64,000 nt of DNA, from contig NZ_VJOY01000008.1 of NCBI RefSeq assembly GCF_007109405.1, forward strand, positions 164,567 to 228,566, in the 5' to 3' direction. Below, one piece after another: positions 8,583 through 18,320 of the stretch; the stretch's first letter is position 1, and each line of letters starts with the position of its first letter. The DNA comes from Pseudomonas mangiferae. Lineage in GTDB: Bacteria; Pseudomonadota; Gammaproteobacteria; Pseudomonadales; Pseudomonadaceae. The notes beneath the pieces were generated by a model that searched no databases, was not told the DNA's origin, and was given only the letters and a program-made list of their open reading frames with translations. The position numbers and the translations under genes were made by a program.

Positions 8583-9905
8583 TCAGCGGGGATGTTCCAG
8601 GAAGGCCCGCAGGCAGTCCGCCATGTAGTCCAGGTGGCTGTCCTCCAGGCCCGGCCAGACGCCGATCCAGAAGGTGTCGTGGAGGATGCGGTCGGTGCGC
8701 GGCAGGTCTTCCGCGACCCGGTAGCGCCGCCCCTGCATGTAGGGCTGGCGGATCAGGTTGCCGGCGAACAGCAGGCGCGTGCCCACCTTGTGGGCATCCA
8801 GGTGCTTGAGCAGGTCGACCCGGTCGAAGCCGCAGCCCGGCTGCAGGGTGATGGGGAAGCCGAACCAGGACGGATCGCTGCCCGGGGTCGCCCTCGGCAG
8901 CAGCAGGCGCTCCTGGCAGTCCGCCAGACGCTCGTGGAGGCCGGCGAAGTTGCGCTTGCGCTTCGCGATGAACCCGTCGAGCCGGTCCAGCTGGGCCAGG
9001 CCGCAGGCCGCCTGCATGTCGGTGATCTTCAGGTTGTAGCCCAGATGGGAGTAGGTGTACTTGTGGTCGTAGCCGGCGGGTAGCTGCCCCAGTTGCCAGC
9101 CGAAGCGCTTGCCGCAGGTGTTGTCCACCCCGGGTGCGCAATAACAGTCGCGTCCCCAGTCGCGGAAGGATTCGAGGATGCGCTTGAGCTTCGGGCTGTC
9201 GGTGAACACCGCGCCGCCCTCGCCCATGGTCACGTGGTGCGCCGGGTAGAAGCTCAGGGTGCCGATGTCGCCGAAGGTGCCCACCAGCCGGTCCTGGTAG
9301 GTGGACCCCAGGGCGTCGCAGCAGTCCTCGATCAGCCACAGGCCGTACCGGTCGCACAGCGCACGGATCACCCCCAGGTCGAAGGGGTTGCCCAGGGTGT
9401 GGGCGAGCATGATGGCCTTGGTCTTCGGCGTGATCGCCGCTTCCACCTTGGCCGGGTCGATGTTGTAGGTGCCCAGTTCGACATCGACGAACACCGGCAC
9501 CGCGCCGAACTGCAGGATCGGGTTCACCGTGGTGGGGAAGCCCGCGGCCACACCGATCACTTCGTCACCGGGGCGGATCGCCCGATCCTCCAGGCGCTCG
9601 GAGGTGAGCGCGGAGAATGCCAGCAGGTTGGCCGAGGAGCCGGAGTTGGTGGTGAGCACGTTGCGCACCCCCAGGTAGCGGGCCAGGCGCTTCTCGAAGG
9701 CCTCGTTGAAGCGCCCGGTGGTCAGCCAGCCGTCCAGCGCTGCTTCGGTCATCGCCTGCAGCTCGCCGGCGCCGAGCACCTTGCCCGACGGCGGGACGCT
9801 GGCGACTCCCGGCTGGAACGGCCGCTCGGCATACTGCAGCGCCGCGTACTCGGCGACCAGCTCGCCGATCTGCTGACGCAATGCCTGTGCTTTCGAATCG
9901 GTCAT
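8583..9905 (-). CDS. rfbH: CDP-4-keto-6-deoxyglucose 3-dehydrase (E1/RfbH type)
   Basis: 440 residues of the DegT/DnrJ fold. At the place where aminotransferases carry the PLP lysine, the sequence reads [13 protein letters not shown], putting His223 where lysine is expected. This is the hallmark of the PMP-dependent E1 dehydrase of CDP-3,6-dideoxyhexose synthesis. E1 also carries a [2Fe-2S] cluster; cysteines at about 195, 254, 256 and 264 ([12 protein letters not shown]) are candidate ligands. It removes the C3 hydroxyl of CDP-4-keto-6-deoxyglucose with help from an E3 reductase, which I do not find in the window. Its ATG overlaps the rfbG stop (ATGA), so the genes are coupled. An aminotransferase role is unlikely without the lysine. 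Confidence 0.92.
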   Translation of the reverse strand: MTDSKAQALRQQIGELVAEYAALQYAERPFQPGVASVPPSGKVLGAGELQAMTEAALDGWLTTGRFNEAFEKRLARYLGVRNVLTTNSGSSANLLAFSALTSERLEDRAIRPGDEVIGVAAGFPTTVNPILQFGAVPVFVDVELGTYNIDPAKVEAAITPKTKAIMLAHTLGNPFDLGVIRALCDRYGLWLIEDCCDALGSTYQDRLVGTFGDIGTLSFYPAHHVTMGEGGAVFTDSPKLKRILESFRDWGRDCYCAPGVDNTCGKRFGWQLGQLPAGYDHKYTYSHLGYNLKITDMQAACGLAQLDRLDGFIAKRKRNFAGLHERLADCQERLLLPRATPGSDPSWFGFPITLQPGCGFDRVDLLKHLDAHKVGTRLLFAGNLIRQPYMQGRRYRVAEDLPRTDRILHDTFWIGVWPGLEDSHLDYMADCLRAFLEHPR

Positions 9906-10966
9906 TGCACCTCACCTTGGTAATCATCGATCTGACGCTGGCTGAATGCCTGCATGTCCTGTCCGTCCAGCCAGGCGCGCTGCCACGCGCAGGTCCGCCG
10001 CAGAGCCTCATCCAGGTTCCAGCGTGGCACCCAGCCCAGTTGCGTCCGGGCCAGGCTGGAGTCGAGGGTCAGGCGGGTCGCCTCGTGCAGCGTGCCGTCG
10101 GCCTCTACCCGCCAGGGCGCGGCCGCTGGCCAATGCGTGGCGAGGCCTTCCACCACCTCGCCGACGCTGCGCACGCCACCGGCGTCGGGACCGAAGTTCC
10201 AGGCCCGGGCGTGCTCCGCGGGAGAGGTCCAGAGGGCTTCGGCCAGGCCCAGGTAGCCGGCCAGGGGGTCCAGCACGTGCTGCCAGGGACGCGTCGCGCC
10301 GGGGTGGCGCAACACCACCTCGCGGCCTTGGCTCCAGGCGTGCAGCGCGTCGGGCACCAGGCGATCCGCGGACCAGTCGCCGCCGCCGATGACGTTGCCG
10401 GCCCGGGCCGTGGCCAGGCCGACCGAGCGGGCGGCGAGAAACGAGGTGCGGTAGGCCGCGCAGACCAGTTCGGCGCAGGCCTTGCTGCTGCTGTAGGGGT
10501 CATGGCCGCCAAGGGCATCGGTTTCCCGGTAGGGCCAGAGCCATTCGCGGTTCTCGTAGCATTTGTCGGTGGTGACCACCACCACGGCGCGCACCTCCGG
10601 GCAGGCCCGCACCGCTTCCAGCAGGTTCGCGGTGCCCATCACGTTGGTGGAGTAGGTGTCCAGCGGCTCGCGGTAGGAGGCCCGTACCAGGGGCTGCGCC
10701 GCCAGGTGGAAGACGATTTCCGGGCGCGCCTTGCAGAGGCTCTGCCGCAGGCGCTGCGAATCGCGGATGTCGGCGATGCGGCTGTCCAGCAGCGGCTCCA
10801 GGGCCGTGGCCCGCCACAGGGAAGACTCGCCCTCAGCCTCAAGGGCGTAGCCATGGACCCGGGCACCCAGCCGGTGCAGCCAGAGGGCCAGCCAGCCGCC
10901 CTTGAAGCCGGTGTGGCCAGTGAGGAAGACCCGGCGGTCGCGCCAGAAATCCGGATTCACCGCCAT
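9902..10966 (-). CDS. rfbG: CDP-glucose 4,6-dehydratase
   Basis: 354 residues, extended SDR. The N-terminal [18 protein letters not shown] loop is typical of CDP-glucose 4,6-dehydratases, and [12 protein letters not shown] supplies the YxxxK pair. The enzyme turns CDP-glucose into CDP-4-keto-6-deoxyglucose with bound NAD+. It overlaps the 3' end of rfbF by 10 bp and the start of the rfbH-like gene by 4 bp, so all three steps are made together. Length fits the family. The substrate is called from the neighbouring cytidylyltransferase as well as from sequence. Confidence 0.93.
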   Translation of the reverse strand: MAVNPDFWRDRRVFLTGHTGFKGGWLALWLHRLGARVHGYALEAEGESSLWRATALEPLLDSRIADIRDSQRLRQSLCKARPEIVFHLAAQPLVRASYREPLDTYSTNVMGTANLLEAVRACPEVRAVVVVTTDKCYENREWLWPYRETDALGGHDPYSSSKACAELVCAAYRTSFLAARSVGLATARAGNVIGGGDWSADRLVPDALHAWSQGREVVLRHPGATRPWQHVLDPLAGYLGLAEALWTSPAEHARAWNFGPDAGGVRSVGEVVEGLATHWPAAAPWRVEADGTLHEATRLTLDSSLARTQLGWVPRWNLDEALRRTCAWQRAWLDGQDMQAFSQRQIDDYQGEVQ

Positions 10967-11727
10967 AGGTGCCAGTCCGCGCGGCCGCTTTGCCAGCGCT
11001 CTTCCAGCATGACCTTGTCCCTCAGGGTGTCCATGGGCTGCCAGAAGCCCCGGTGCAGGTAGCTCATCAGTTGGCCGTCGTCGGCCAAGTCCACCATCGG
11101 CTCCTGTTCCCAGGTGGTGGCATCGCCTTCGATGTAGTCGAAGATGCCTGGCTCCAGCACGAAGAAACCGCCATTGATCCAGCCGCCGTCGCCCTGGGGT
11201 TTCTCCTGGAAGCCGGCGACCCGGTCGTCGATGATGGACAGCGCCCCGTAGCGCCCCGGGGGTTGCACCGCGGTGACGGTGGCCAGCTTGCCGTGGGCCT
11301 CGTGGAAGGTCAGCAGGGCCGGCAGGTCCAGGTCAGCCACGCCGTCGCCGTAGGTGAAGCAGAAGCGCTGGTCCTCGACGTGCTCGCGGATGCGCTTGAG
11401 GCGGCCGCCGGTGGCGGTGACTTCGCCGGTATCCACCAGGGTCACCCGCCAGGGCTCGGCGTGGCGGCGGTGGATGTGCATGGAGTTCTCCGCCATGTCG
11501 AAGGTGACGTCGGACATGTGCAGGAAATAGTTGGCGAAGTACTCCTTGATGACGTAGCCCTTGTAGCCCAGGCAGATCACGAAATCGTTGATCCCGAAGT
11601 GGGAGTAGATCTTCATGACGTGCCAGATGATCGGACGTCCGCCGATCTCGATCATGGGCTTCGGCTTGAGGTGCGACTCTTCGCTGATCCGCGTGCCCAG
11701 CCCACCCGCCAGGATGACTGCCTTCAT
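10957..11727 (-). CDS. rfbF: Glucose-1-phosphate cytidylyltransferase
   Basis: 256 residues. The nucleotidyltransferase start MKAVILAGGLGTRISEESH and the KPKPMIEIGGRPIIWHVMK motif identify the RfbF/DdhA family, which makes CDP-glucose from CTP and glucose 1-phosphate. It is the first gene of the sugar operon. The untranslated leader is about 60 bases from a sigma-54 promoter candidate at 11800-11815. Length and motifs are normal and nothing looks damaged. It commits the pathway to CDP-linked sugars, setting this island apart from dTDP-rhamnose or UDP-based flagellin glycan loci. Confidence 0.94.
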   Translation of the reverse strand: MKAVILAGGLGTRISEESHLKPKPMIEIGGRPIIWHVMKIYSHFGINDFVICLGYKGYVIKEYFANYFLHMSDVTFDMAENSMHIHRRHAEPWRVTLVDTGEVTATGGRLKRIREHVEDQRFCFTYGDGVADLDLPALLTFHEAHGKLATVTAVQPPGRYGALSIIDDRVAGFQEKPQGDGGWINGGFFVLEPGIFDYIEGDATTWEQEPMVDLADDGQLMSYLHRGFWQPMDTLRDKVMLEERWQSGRADWHLWR

Positions 11728-11799
11728 CGTATGTCCTCGATACGTCGGAACCCGTCGCCGTCAACATTCTGGCAACGTCATGTTCCATTGAAGACGCTA

Positions 11800-11815
11800 A
11801 GCAAAATATCCGCCA
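11800..11815 (-). promoter_or_regulatory. Sigma-54 (RpoN) promoter candidate for the sugar operon
   Basis: On the minus strand the sequence reads TGGCGGATATTTTGCT. This keeps the essential GG and GC with correct spacing (consensus TGGCAC-N5-TTGCW). It lies about 75 bp before the rfbF start. The two other flagellar operons in the window use the same promoter class, which would place glycan synthesis under the RpoN/FleQ flagellar hierarchy. Confidence 0.7.
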
Positions 11816-11849
11816 AGTCGCGGGCGAAAAGCGTGGAAACGGGAAGGTC

Positions 11850-11875
11850 CGGCGCGGCCTGTCATGGCCGTGCCG
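11850..11875 (-). terminator. Hairpin after flgL, no T-run
   Basis: An inverted repeat (CGGCaCGGCC, loop ATGACA, GGCCGcGCCG) begins about 10 bases after the flgL stop. No run of T follows, so it is a weak terminator or an attenuator between flgL and the sugar operon. Confidence 0.4.
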
Positions 11876-11884
11876 GGAATGGCA

Positions 11885-13201
11885 TCAGAGGTAATTGAAC
11901 AGGCTCAGCCCGCTGATCTTCACATAGCTCTGCTGAGCCGCCTGGAGCACGGTGGACTGCATGGCCAGGCTGGAAATCGCTGCGGCGTAGTCCAGATCTT
12001 CCAGGCCGGACTGTACGGACTTGTTCACCAGGCTGACGTCGCTGATGAAGTTGGTGGTGGTTTCCAGGGTGTTCAGCCGGGCGCCGATGGAGCCTTGGGC
12101 ACCCAGTACCTTGACGCTCACCGCATCGAGGTTGGAAACCGCCGCCGCCACCTGGTCGCGGATCTTCAGCGCGCCTTCGTTGGAGCCGTCGCCGTTCTGC
12201 AGGGCCTTGCGCAGGTCCGAGACCACGTTGAGCAGGCCGCGTTTTTCCTCGTCCGGCTTGCGGGTGACGGCGTAGTCGTCGCCCTTCTGCGGGATGCCGT
12301 CGATCTGCACCTTCACGCCGCCGTAGGTGATGTAGTCGGAGGTGTCCGGGTTGCTGTCCACCGCGCCGGTGCTCAGCTGGCCGGCGGGCGGGGTGTTCGG
12401 GTCGTAGGTGTTCCAGTCGTAGCCGGCCGGCAGGGTCGCCGGGTTATACACCACGTAATTGCGCGAATCGAGGAAATGAATGCCGATGCCATCGGTGGCC
12501 ACCGGCGGCGAGCTGGCAGGAAAGGTGTTGTCGTAGGCGGTCTTGTCGGTCACCAGGCCCAGGGAAATCCGCCCGGTGCTGACGGTGCCGTCGGCGCCCG
12601 TGCCGGTGCTGGTCTTCGCGGTGCTGACGCGGTTGGCGTTGAAGACGTTCTCGAACAGGTCCTTGCCATTGTCCCCCAGGGCGATGAAGGTGCTGCTGGC
12701 GATCTGCACGTTCTGCCGGCCTTCGTCGCCGCTGTAGGAATAGGTGCCGTCGGGGTTGCGGTTGAACGGCTGCACGCCACTGGTGGACCCGGAGAACAGG
12801 TACTGGCCGTTGGCGTCCTTGGTGTTGAGCAGGCTCATCAGCTCGTCTTCGCGCTGCGCCAGTTCAGTGCCCAGGGAGGCCCGGTCGGTGGGGTCGAGGC
12901 CGCCGCCGCCCGCCTGGATGGCGATCTCGCGGACGCGCTGCATGACGGTGTTGACCGAGGTGAGGATGGCGTCCTCGGATTGCAGGCTGTTGGTGGCGGC
13001 GATGCCGTTGGAGGTGTACTGGGCGTTCAGCGACTCTTCCTGGCTCAGCTGGAGCAGGCGCACCGAGGCGACCGGATCGTCCGCCGGGGTGAGGATGCGC
13101 TTGCCGGTACTGATCTGCTGCTGCGTGCGAGTGACGTTCTCGTAGTTCTTCTGCAGGCCACTGACCGAGTTGTTGAAAGCCTGGATCGTGGAAATGCGCA
13201 T
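11885..13201 (-). CDS. flgL: Hook-filament junction protein FlgL
   Basis: 438 residues starting MRISTIQAFNNSVSGLQ, the flagellin-like D0/D1 N-terminal helix, and ending with the matching C-terminal helix (LQAAQQSYVKISGLSLFNYL). Between them lies a long variable D2 region (about 150-340). FlgL is secreted by the flagellar export apparatus and forms the second junction ring between FlgK and the filament. It is the last gene of flgFGHIJKL, 11 bp after flgK. A hairpin and then the glycan operon follow. Confidence 0.96.
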   Translation of the reverse strand: MRISTIQAFNNSVSGLQKNYENVTRTQQQISTGKRILTPADDPVASVRLLQLSQEESLNAQYTSNGIAATNSLQSEDAILTSVNTVMQRVREIAIQAGGGGLDPTDRASLGTELAQREDELMSLLNTKDANGQYLFSGSTSGVQPFNRNPDGTYSYSGDEGRQNVQIASSTFIALGDNGKDLFENVFNANRVSTAKTSTGTGADGTVSTGRISLGLVTDKTAYDNTFPASSPPVATDGIGIHFLDSRNYVVYNPATLPAGYDWNTYDPNTPPAGQLSTGAVDSNPDTSDYITYGGVKVQIDGIPQKGDDYAVTRKPDEEKRGLLNVVSDLRKALQNGDGSNEGALKIRDQVAAAVSNLDAVSVKVLGAQGSIGARLNTLETTTNFISDVSLVNKSVQSGLEDLDYAAAISSLAMQSTVLQAAQQSYVKISGLSLFNYL

Positions 13202-13212
13202 GATGGCGTCAC

Positions 13213-15240
13213 TCAGCTGAAGGCGTTAATCAGGGTATCGAACAAAGACTGCGCAACTTTAATCACCTGGGCCGATGCGTTGTAGTACTGCTGGAACTGG
13301 ATCAGGTTGGCAGCCTCTTCGTCCAGGTTCACCCCGGCCAGGGAATCGCGGTTGTCCTGGGCCTGCTTGAGCACGGCTTCGCTGGACGCGCTGTTGGTAC
13401 GGACCTGGTCGGTGAGGGAGCCGACCCGCTCCACCAGGGCGCCGTAGGCGCTGTTGTAGGTGGTCTGGGTGTTGCCCACGTTCACCGTCGGCTTGGTCTG
13501 CAACGCCACCAGGGCCAAGGCGTTGCGGTTGTCGGACACCCCGGTGGAATTGAAGGCCAGGGAGAAGCTGTCGCCGCTCTGGGGAATGCCGCTCAGGGTG
13601 AATTCGTAGGTGTAGGCGTTGCTGGTGACCGGGTCGGTGTAGTTCAGCCGCAGGGTGTTGTTCTGCCCGGGCACCAGGGCCGTGGTGGACGGCGACACGT
13701 AGCTCAGGGTCGCGCCGGCCGGCAGGTTGCCGGTGTTCAACGTGTTGGTGGTGGCATCGAAGCTCATGGACACGCCGTTGGCGCCGAACAGCCGCTGCAG
13801 GTCGGCGGTGTTCACCGGCGACGGGCCAGTGACCATGGACGGCTGGCCGATGGTACCGGTGCCCCGGTTGTTGGTGGTGGCCTGGGCGTTCACCGTCCCG
13901 GAGAAGGCCAGCTGGTCCGGGTGGGTCAACACGCTGGAAATGGTGCTGGCGCCGCGCCGGGTGGGCTGCAGGCTGAAACTGTCGTTGGCCGCCGGCAGGC
14001 TGTTCAGCTGCACCTGGAAGCCCTGGTCGACTCCGGCTGCATCCTTGAAGGTCAGGTTATAGGGCGAGGTGCCGGACACCGTGACGGTCATGGGCGCGTT
14101 ATCGCTCACGCGGCGCGCGGTGAAGTTAGTGCCGTCGTAATCCAGGCGGTAGTCGCTGCTGGTCAGCTTGGCGGTATCAGTGATGTTCAGCACGCCGCTG
14201 ACGTTGCTGGTGTTGTTGGTGTTGGGCAGCACCCGCAGGGAGGCCGCCTGGGCCTCGTTGATGTCGCTGAACAGGTTGGTGCCGGGTCGCCCGGACAGGT
14301 CGAGGCCCTGGCCCAGCTGCTTGTTGATGGTGTCCGAAACGGTCAGCGCCACCTGCCCCAGGGTGTTGTAGGACTTGTCCAGCACGGTGTCGCGGTAGGC
14401 CAGCAGCCCACCGATTTCCCCGCCACCGATCTGGCTGGTGATGTTCTGCGCCACGCCATTGGTGACCATCTGGATCTGGAAGCGCGAGGGGTCGTCCTGG
14501 CCGGCAGTCGCTTGCAACTGGGAGGGAGTGGACCCCACCACCAGCGGCTGGCCGGTGCCGATGAACAGGTTGACGCTGCCGTCGTTCTGGGCAACGGACT
14601 GCACGCCGATCATTTCCGACAGGCGGCGTACCACTTCGTCGCGGGCGTCCAGCAGATCGTTGGGCTCGGAGCCGTTGGCCCGGGCGGCAGCGATGGACTG
14701 GTTGTAGTTCGCCACGCTGGTGGCCATGGAATTGACCTGGCCGGTCAGGGCGCCCAGCTGCTGGTTGATCAGCGAGTTCTGCTTGTCCAGTTGGTCGTAG
14801 AGGGTGTTGAAGGAACTGGCCAGATTCTGCGACGCGGTCAGCACGGCCTCGCGGCCGGCGACCAGCGACGGGTTCTGCGCCGCGGTCTGCAGGGAGGTGA
14901 AGAACGCCTGCAGCGACGGGCTGATCCCGGTGGTGGTGCTGGACAGCAGCGAGTCGAGCTGCTCGATCTGCCCGAGGAAGGCCTGGGATTCGCTGTTCTG
15001 GCTGGTGGCCGAACGCAGCTGGGAGGTGAGGAATTCGCTCGCCAGACGGCGTACGTCCACCACCTGGCTGCCGGTGCCGATGTAGCCCGCGCCCGTGGCC
15101 TGGGGCAGATTGGTCTGCTGCACCGACTGCTGCCGCGAATACCCGGGGGTGTTCACGTTGGAAATGTTGTGCCCGGTCGTGGCCAGCGCGACCTGGGTCG
15201 CTTTGAGGCCGGACAGCCCGATGGAAAGTAGGTCAGCCAT
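13213..15240 (-). CDS. flgK: Hook-associated protein 1 FlgK
   Basis: 675 residues. The N-terminal MADLLSIGLSGLKATQVALATTGHNISNVNTPGYSRQ is the conserved rod/hook/HAP domain, and the C-terminal LIQFQQYYNASAQVIKVAQSLFDTLINAF pairs with it to form D0/D1. The middle is the variable, surface-exposed part. FlgK forms the first junction ring on the hook tip. It follows flgJ by 9 bp and precedes flgL by 11 bp. Confidence 0.97.
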   Translation of the reverse strand: MADLLSIGLSGLKATQVALATTGHNISNVNTPGYSRQQSVQQTNLPQATGAGYIGTGSQVVDVRRLASEFLTSQLRSATSQNSESQAFLGQIEQLDSLLSSTTTGISPSLQAFFTSLQTAAQNPSLVAGREAVLTASQNLASSFNTLYDQLDKQNSLINQQLGALTGQVNSMATSVANYNQSIAAARANGSEPNDLLDARDEVVRRLSEMIGVQSVAQNDGSVNLFIGTGQPLVVGSTPSQLQATAGQDDPSRFQIQMVTNGVAQNITSQIGGGEIGGLLAYRDTVLDKSYNTLGQVALTVSDTINKQLGQGLDLSGRPGTNLFSDINEAQAASLRVLPNTNNTSNVSGVLNITDTAKLTSSDYRLDYDGTNFTARRVSDNAPMTVTVSGTSPYNLTFKDAAGVDQGFQVQLNSLPAANDSFSLQPTRRGASTISSVLTHPDQLAFSGTVNAQATTNNRGTGTIGQPSMVTGPSPVNTADLQRLFGANGVSMSFDATTNTLNTGNLPAGATLSYVSPSTTALVPGQNNTLRLNYTDPVTSNAYTYEFTLSGIPQSGDSFSLAFNSTGVSDNRNALALVALQTKPTVNVGNTQTTYNSAYGALVERVGSLTDQVRTNSASSEAVLKQAQDNRDSLAGVNLDEEAANLIQFQQYYNASAQVIKVAQSLFDTLINAFS

Positions 15241-15249
15241 GGTTCAACC

Positions 15250-16434
15250 TCACGACCGCGTTACCGTACCGGCTGCGGCAACGGTCTGGTAGGTTTGCAT
15301 CTGCTTCGCGATCTGCCCGATCTTGCGTGCGTAGTTCGGGTCGGTCGCGTAGCCGGCGTTCTGCAATTCGCGCACGAAGCGTTCTGGTTTATCGGCCACG
15401 TCCAGCGCATCTTGATAGCGGGCGTTGCCCTGCAGAAAACTCACGTAATCCTGGAAGCTCTGCTCGAACGAGGAGTAGGCGCGGAATTCCGCTGCTTCTT
15501 TGACCGCCTTGCCGTCGGTGTATTCCGTGGTCAATGCGCGAGCCGACGCACCGTTCCAGCTGCCGTGGGCCTTGATGCCGAACAGGTTGTGGCTGGTGGT
15601 GCCGTCCTGCTGGCGGATGATGGACTTGCCCCAGCCGGTCTCCAGGGCCGCCTGGGCCACCAGGTAGCGGGCATCCACGCCGATGCGCTTGGCCGCTGAT
15701 TCCGCCATAGGCAGCATGGTGGAAACGAAATCTTCCGCCGACGCGAACGCGGACTTGGCCGGCGCCAGGGGCGGCTGGGCGATGCGTCGACCGACGGTCG
15801 CCTCGGCACCCGCCACGTTCAGGCTTTTGTCCTGGGGCGCCGCGTAACTCTGCGCGGCGTCCCAGTCGGTACCCGCCAGGTTCTTGGCATCCGCGAAGGT
15901 GTCGCTGGCGCTCGGCACGATGCCGGCCAGCAGCCGGTCGGCCAGCTTGCCCGGCAGGGCCAGGCGACGGCGATTCAGCTGGGCGGAGTCGTCACGCCCC
16001 TCCTCCGGCACCGGCAGGCGCTTGGCCGCGCCACTGGCAGGCCACGTGGCCTGCTGGGTCTCGCCCACCTGGGCGAACGGGTCGCGCTTGGCGGCTGCAT
16101 GTTTCGGGCTCAGCTGGCGCACCAGCACGTCCGCCAGGCCGACGCCGCCGGCCTGCTTGGACAGGCTGACGGACAGCTGCTGGTCGTACATGTCCTGGTA
16201 CTGCTTGGTGGTCTCGCTGTTCATGAAGTTGCCCTCCCCCAGCGCCTCGTTGGCCGAGCGCATGGACTTGAGCATCTCGTTGAGGAACAGCGACTCGAAC
16301 TCCTGGGCCACCTTGCGGATGTTGCCCTCGCTGTCGCGCTGCTTGCCCACCTTGAGCTGGGACAGGCGGTTCAGGTCGGTGTAGGCGCCGCTGTCGACGG
16401 GCGTGCCGCCGGATGTGCCCATGAGTCGGTCCAT
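15250..16434 (-). CDS. flgJ: Flagellar rod assembly protein / muramidase FlgJ
   Basis: 394 residues in two domains. The N-terminal part (about 1-110, RKVAQEFESLFLNEMLKSMR) is the rod-capping domain. The C-terminal part (about 240-390) is a glycoside hydrolase 73 peptidoglycan hydrolase containing AQAALETGWGKS with the catalytic Glu. A long low-complexity linker joins them. FlgJ is exported to the periplasm, caps the growing rod and opens the murein. The bifunctional form is typical of gammaproteobacteria. Spaced 10 bp from flgI and 9 bp from flgK. Confidence 0.96.
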   Translation of the reverse strand: MDRLMGTSGGTPVDSGAYTDLNRLSQLKVGKQRDSEGNIRKVAQEFESLFLNEMLKSMRSANEALGEGNFMNSETTKQYQDMYDQQLSVSLSKQAGGVGLADVLVRQLSPKHAAAKRDPFAQVGETQQATWPASGAAKRLPVPEEGRDDSAQLNRRRLALPGKLADRLLAGIVPSASDTFADAKNLAGTDWDAAQSYAAPQDKSLNVAGAEATVGRRIAQPPLAPAKSAFASAEDFVSTMLPMAESAAKRIGVDARYLVAQAALETGWGKSIIRQQDGTTSHNLFGIKAHGSWNGASARALTTEYTDGKAVKEAAEFRAYSSFEQSFQDYVSFLQGNARYQDALDVADKPERFVRELQNAGYATDPNYARKIGQIAKQMQTYQTVAAAGTVTRS

Positions 16435-16444
16435 GGTGGCGTCC

Positions 16445-17545
16445 TCAGATCACGATCAGATCGGCCTGGAGCGCGCCGGCCTGCTTCAGCGCTTCCAGGA
16501 TGGCCATGAGGTCGGACGGCGCCGCCCCCACCTGGTTCACCGCCCGGACGATCTGATCGAGGGTGGTCCCCGGGCCGAACTTGAACATCGGCTTGGCCTC
16601 CTGGTCGGCGCTCACCCGGGAGCGCGGCACCACTGCGGTCTGGCCGCCGGACAGGGCATCCGGCTGGCTCACCACCGGGTCTTCGGTGATGGTCACGGTC
16701 AGGCTGCCGTGGGTCACCGCGGCGGGCTGCACCTTGACGTTCTGGCCGATCACGATGGTGCCGGTGCGGGAGTTGATGATGACCTTGGCCACCGCCTGCC
16801 CGGCTTCCACCTCGAGGTTTTCCAGCACCGACATGTAGTCGACGCGCTGGCTCGGGTCCAGCGGCGCGCTGACCTGGATCGAGCCGCCGTCCAGGGCATG
16901 GGCCACGCCTGGGCCGAGCATTTCGTTGAGCTTGTCGACGATGTTCTTGGCGGTGGTGAAGTCCGGGCGGTTGAGGTTCAGGGTCAGGGTGTTGCCCTGG
17001 TCGAAACCGCTGGGCACCGGACGTTCCACCGTGGCGCCGGCGGGAATGCGCCCCGCCGACGGTACGTTGACGGTGATCTTCGAGCCGTCCGCGCCGGAGG
17101 CGTCGAAGCCGCCCACCACCAGGTTGCCCTGGGCGATGGCGTAGACGTTGCCGTCGATCCCCTTCATCGGGGTCAGCAGCAGGCTGCCGCCGCGCAGGCT
17201 CTTGGAGTTGCCGATGGACGAGATGGTCACGTCGATGGTCTGCCCGGGCTTGGCGAACGGCGGCAGCTCGGCGTGCACCGATACCGCGGCGACGTTCTTC
17301 AGCTGTACGTTGCCGCCCCCCGCCGGCACCTTGATGCCGAACTGCGCCAGCATGTTGTTGAAGGTCTGCAGGGTGAACGGCGTCTGGGTGGTCTGGTCAC
17401 CCGTGCCGTTCAGCCCCACCACCAGGCCGTAGCCGATCAGCTGGTTGGTGCGCACGCCCTGGATGCTGGCCAGGTCCTTGAGCCGCTCCGCCTGGGCGAC
17501 GCCGACGAACAGCAGCAGCGACAGCAGGATACTCAGACGTTTCAT
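16445..17545 (-). CDS. flgI: Flagellar P-ring protein FlgI
   Basis: 366 residues with a clear Sec signal peptide ([20 protein letters not shown], cleaved after about residue 19). The mature protein begins [30 protein letters not shown], the conserved FlgI start. It forms the periplasmic P ring in the peptidoglycan around the rod. Length matches the family. It lies between flgH (13 bp) and flgJ (10 bp). Confidence 0.97.
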   Translation of the reverse strand: MKRLSILLSLLLFVGVAQAERLKDLASIQGVRTNQLIGYGLVVGLNGTGDQTTQTPFTLQTFNNMLAQFGIKVPAGGGNVQLKNVAAVSVHAELPPFAKPGQTIDVTISSIGNSKSLRGGSLLLTPMKGIDGNVYAIAQGNLVVGGFDASGADGSKITVNVPSAGRIPAGATVERPVPSGFDQGNTLTLNLNRPDFTTAKNIVDKLNEMLGPGVAHALDGGSIQVSAPLDPSQRVDYMSVLENLEVEAGQAVAKVIINSRTGTIVIGQNVKVQPAAVTHGSLTVTITEDPVVSQPDALSGGQTAVVPRSRVSADQEAKPMFKFGPGTTLDQIVRAVNQVGAAPSDLMAILEALKQAGALQADLIVI

Positions 17546-17558
17546 GGATCGGCTCCTG

Positions 17559-18254
17559 CTAGAACGGGAACAGCGGGCTGATGAAGAAGCGGTCGAACCA
17601 GCCCGGCTGGTTGGCGTCGGCGAACGACCCGGTGCCCGAGTAGGTGATACGGGCGTCGGCGATCCGCGTGGAGGACACGGTGTTGTCGGTACCGATGTCG
17701 TCGGACCGCACCAGCCCGGCGATGCGCACCAGCTCGTCGCCGGTGTTCAGCGTCATCCACTTCTCGCCCCGCACCGCCAGGATACCGTTGGGCAGTACCT
17801 CGGCCACGGTGACGGTCACCGAACCCGACAGGCTGTTGCCCTGGGCCGCCTGGCTCTTGCCGACGGCGTTGCGCGAGCCGCTGTAGCCGGCGTCCAGGGT
17901 CAGGTCGCCGCTGCCCAGGGGGTTGTTGGTGTTCACCCCGCCGCCGAACAGGGAGGTCAGGCCCATGTTGGTCTTGCTGGTCTTGGCGATGTTGGAGTTG
18001 GCGTTCTTGCTGGCCTGGGTCCGCTCGTTCAGGGCGATGGTGATGATGTCGCCTACCCGGTAAGCCTTGCGGTCGTCGTAGAGGTTACGCTCGAAGCCGG
18101 CCTGGTAGATGGAGCCGTTGTTGGCGGCGGCGGGCATCGGCGTGCGCGGCAGCACCGGCGCGTAGTAGGGATCGTTCGGCTTCGGCGGCGGGCTCACGCA
18201 ACCGGCCAGAACAGAGAAGGCGAACAGGGGGCAGAGCACGTTCAGCCGTTTCAT
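17559..18254 (-). CDS. flgH: Flagellar L-ring lipoprotein FlgH
   Basis: 231 residues from the ATG at 18254, with GAGGT upstream. A lipoprotein signal peptide ends in the lipobox LAGC, so Cys23 would be acylated and the protein anchored in the outer membrane as the L ring. The body carries the conserved [19 protein letters not shown] and the C-terminal [16 protein letters not shown] segment. Start sites further upstream are possible in frame, but they would separate the start from this Shine-Dalgarno sequence and lengthen the signal peptide. Confidence 0.96.
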   Translation of the reverse strand: MKRLNVLCPLFAFSVLAGCVSPPPKPNDPYYAPVLPRTPMPAAANNGSIYQAGFERNLYDDRKAYRVGDIITIALNERTQASKNANSNIAKTSKTNMGLTSLFGGGVNTNNPLGSGDLTLDAGYSGSRNAVGKSQAAQGNSLSGSVTVTVAEVLPNGILAVRGEKWMTLNTGDELVRIAGLVRSDDIGTDNTVSSTRIADARITYSGTGSFADANQPGWFDRFFISPLFPF

Positions 18255-18320
18255 CACGACGTACCTCACACAAAGAACCCGGAACCACGAGTGCGGACGG
18301 CGCCTCGCCAGGCGCCGGCG

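Noticed and set aside
8583..9905. PLP sugar aminotransferase (as for viosamine or bacillosamine)
   Set aside because: The PLP lysine is replaced by His223 in the E1 dehydrase pattern.
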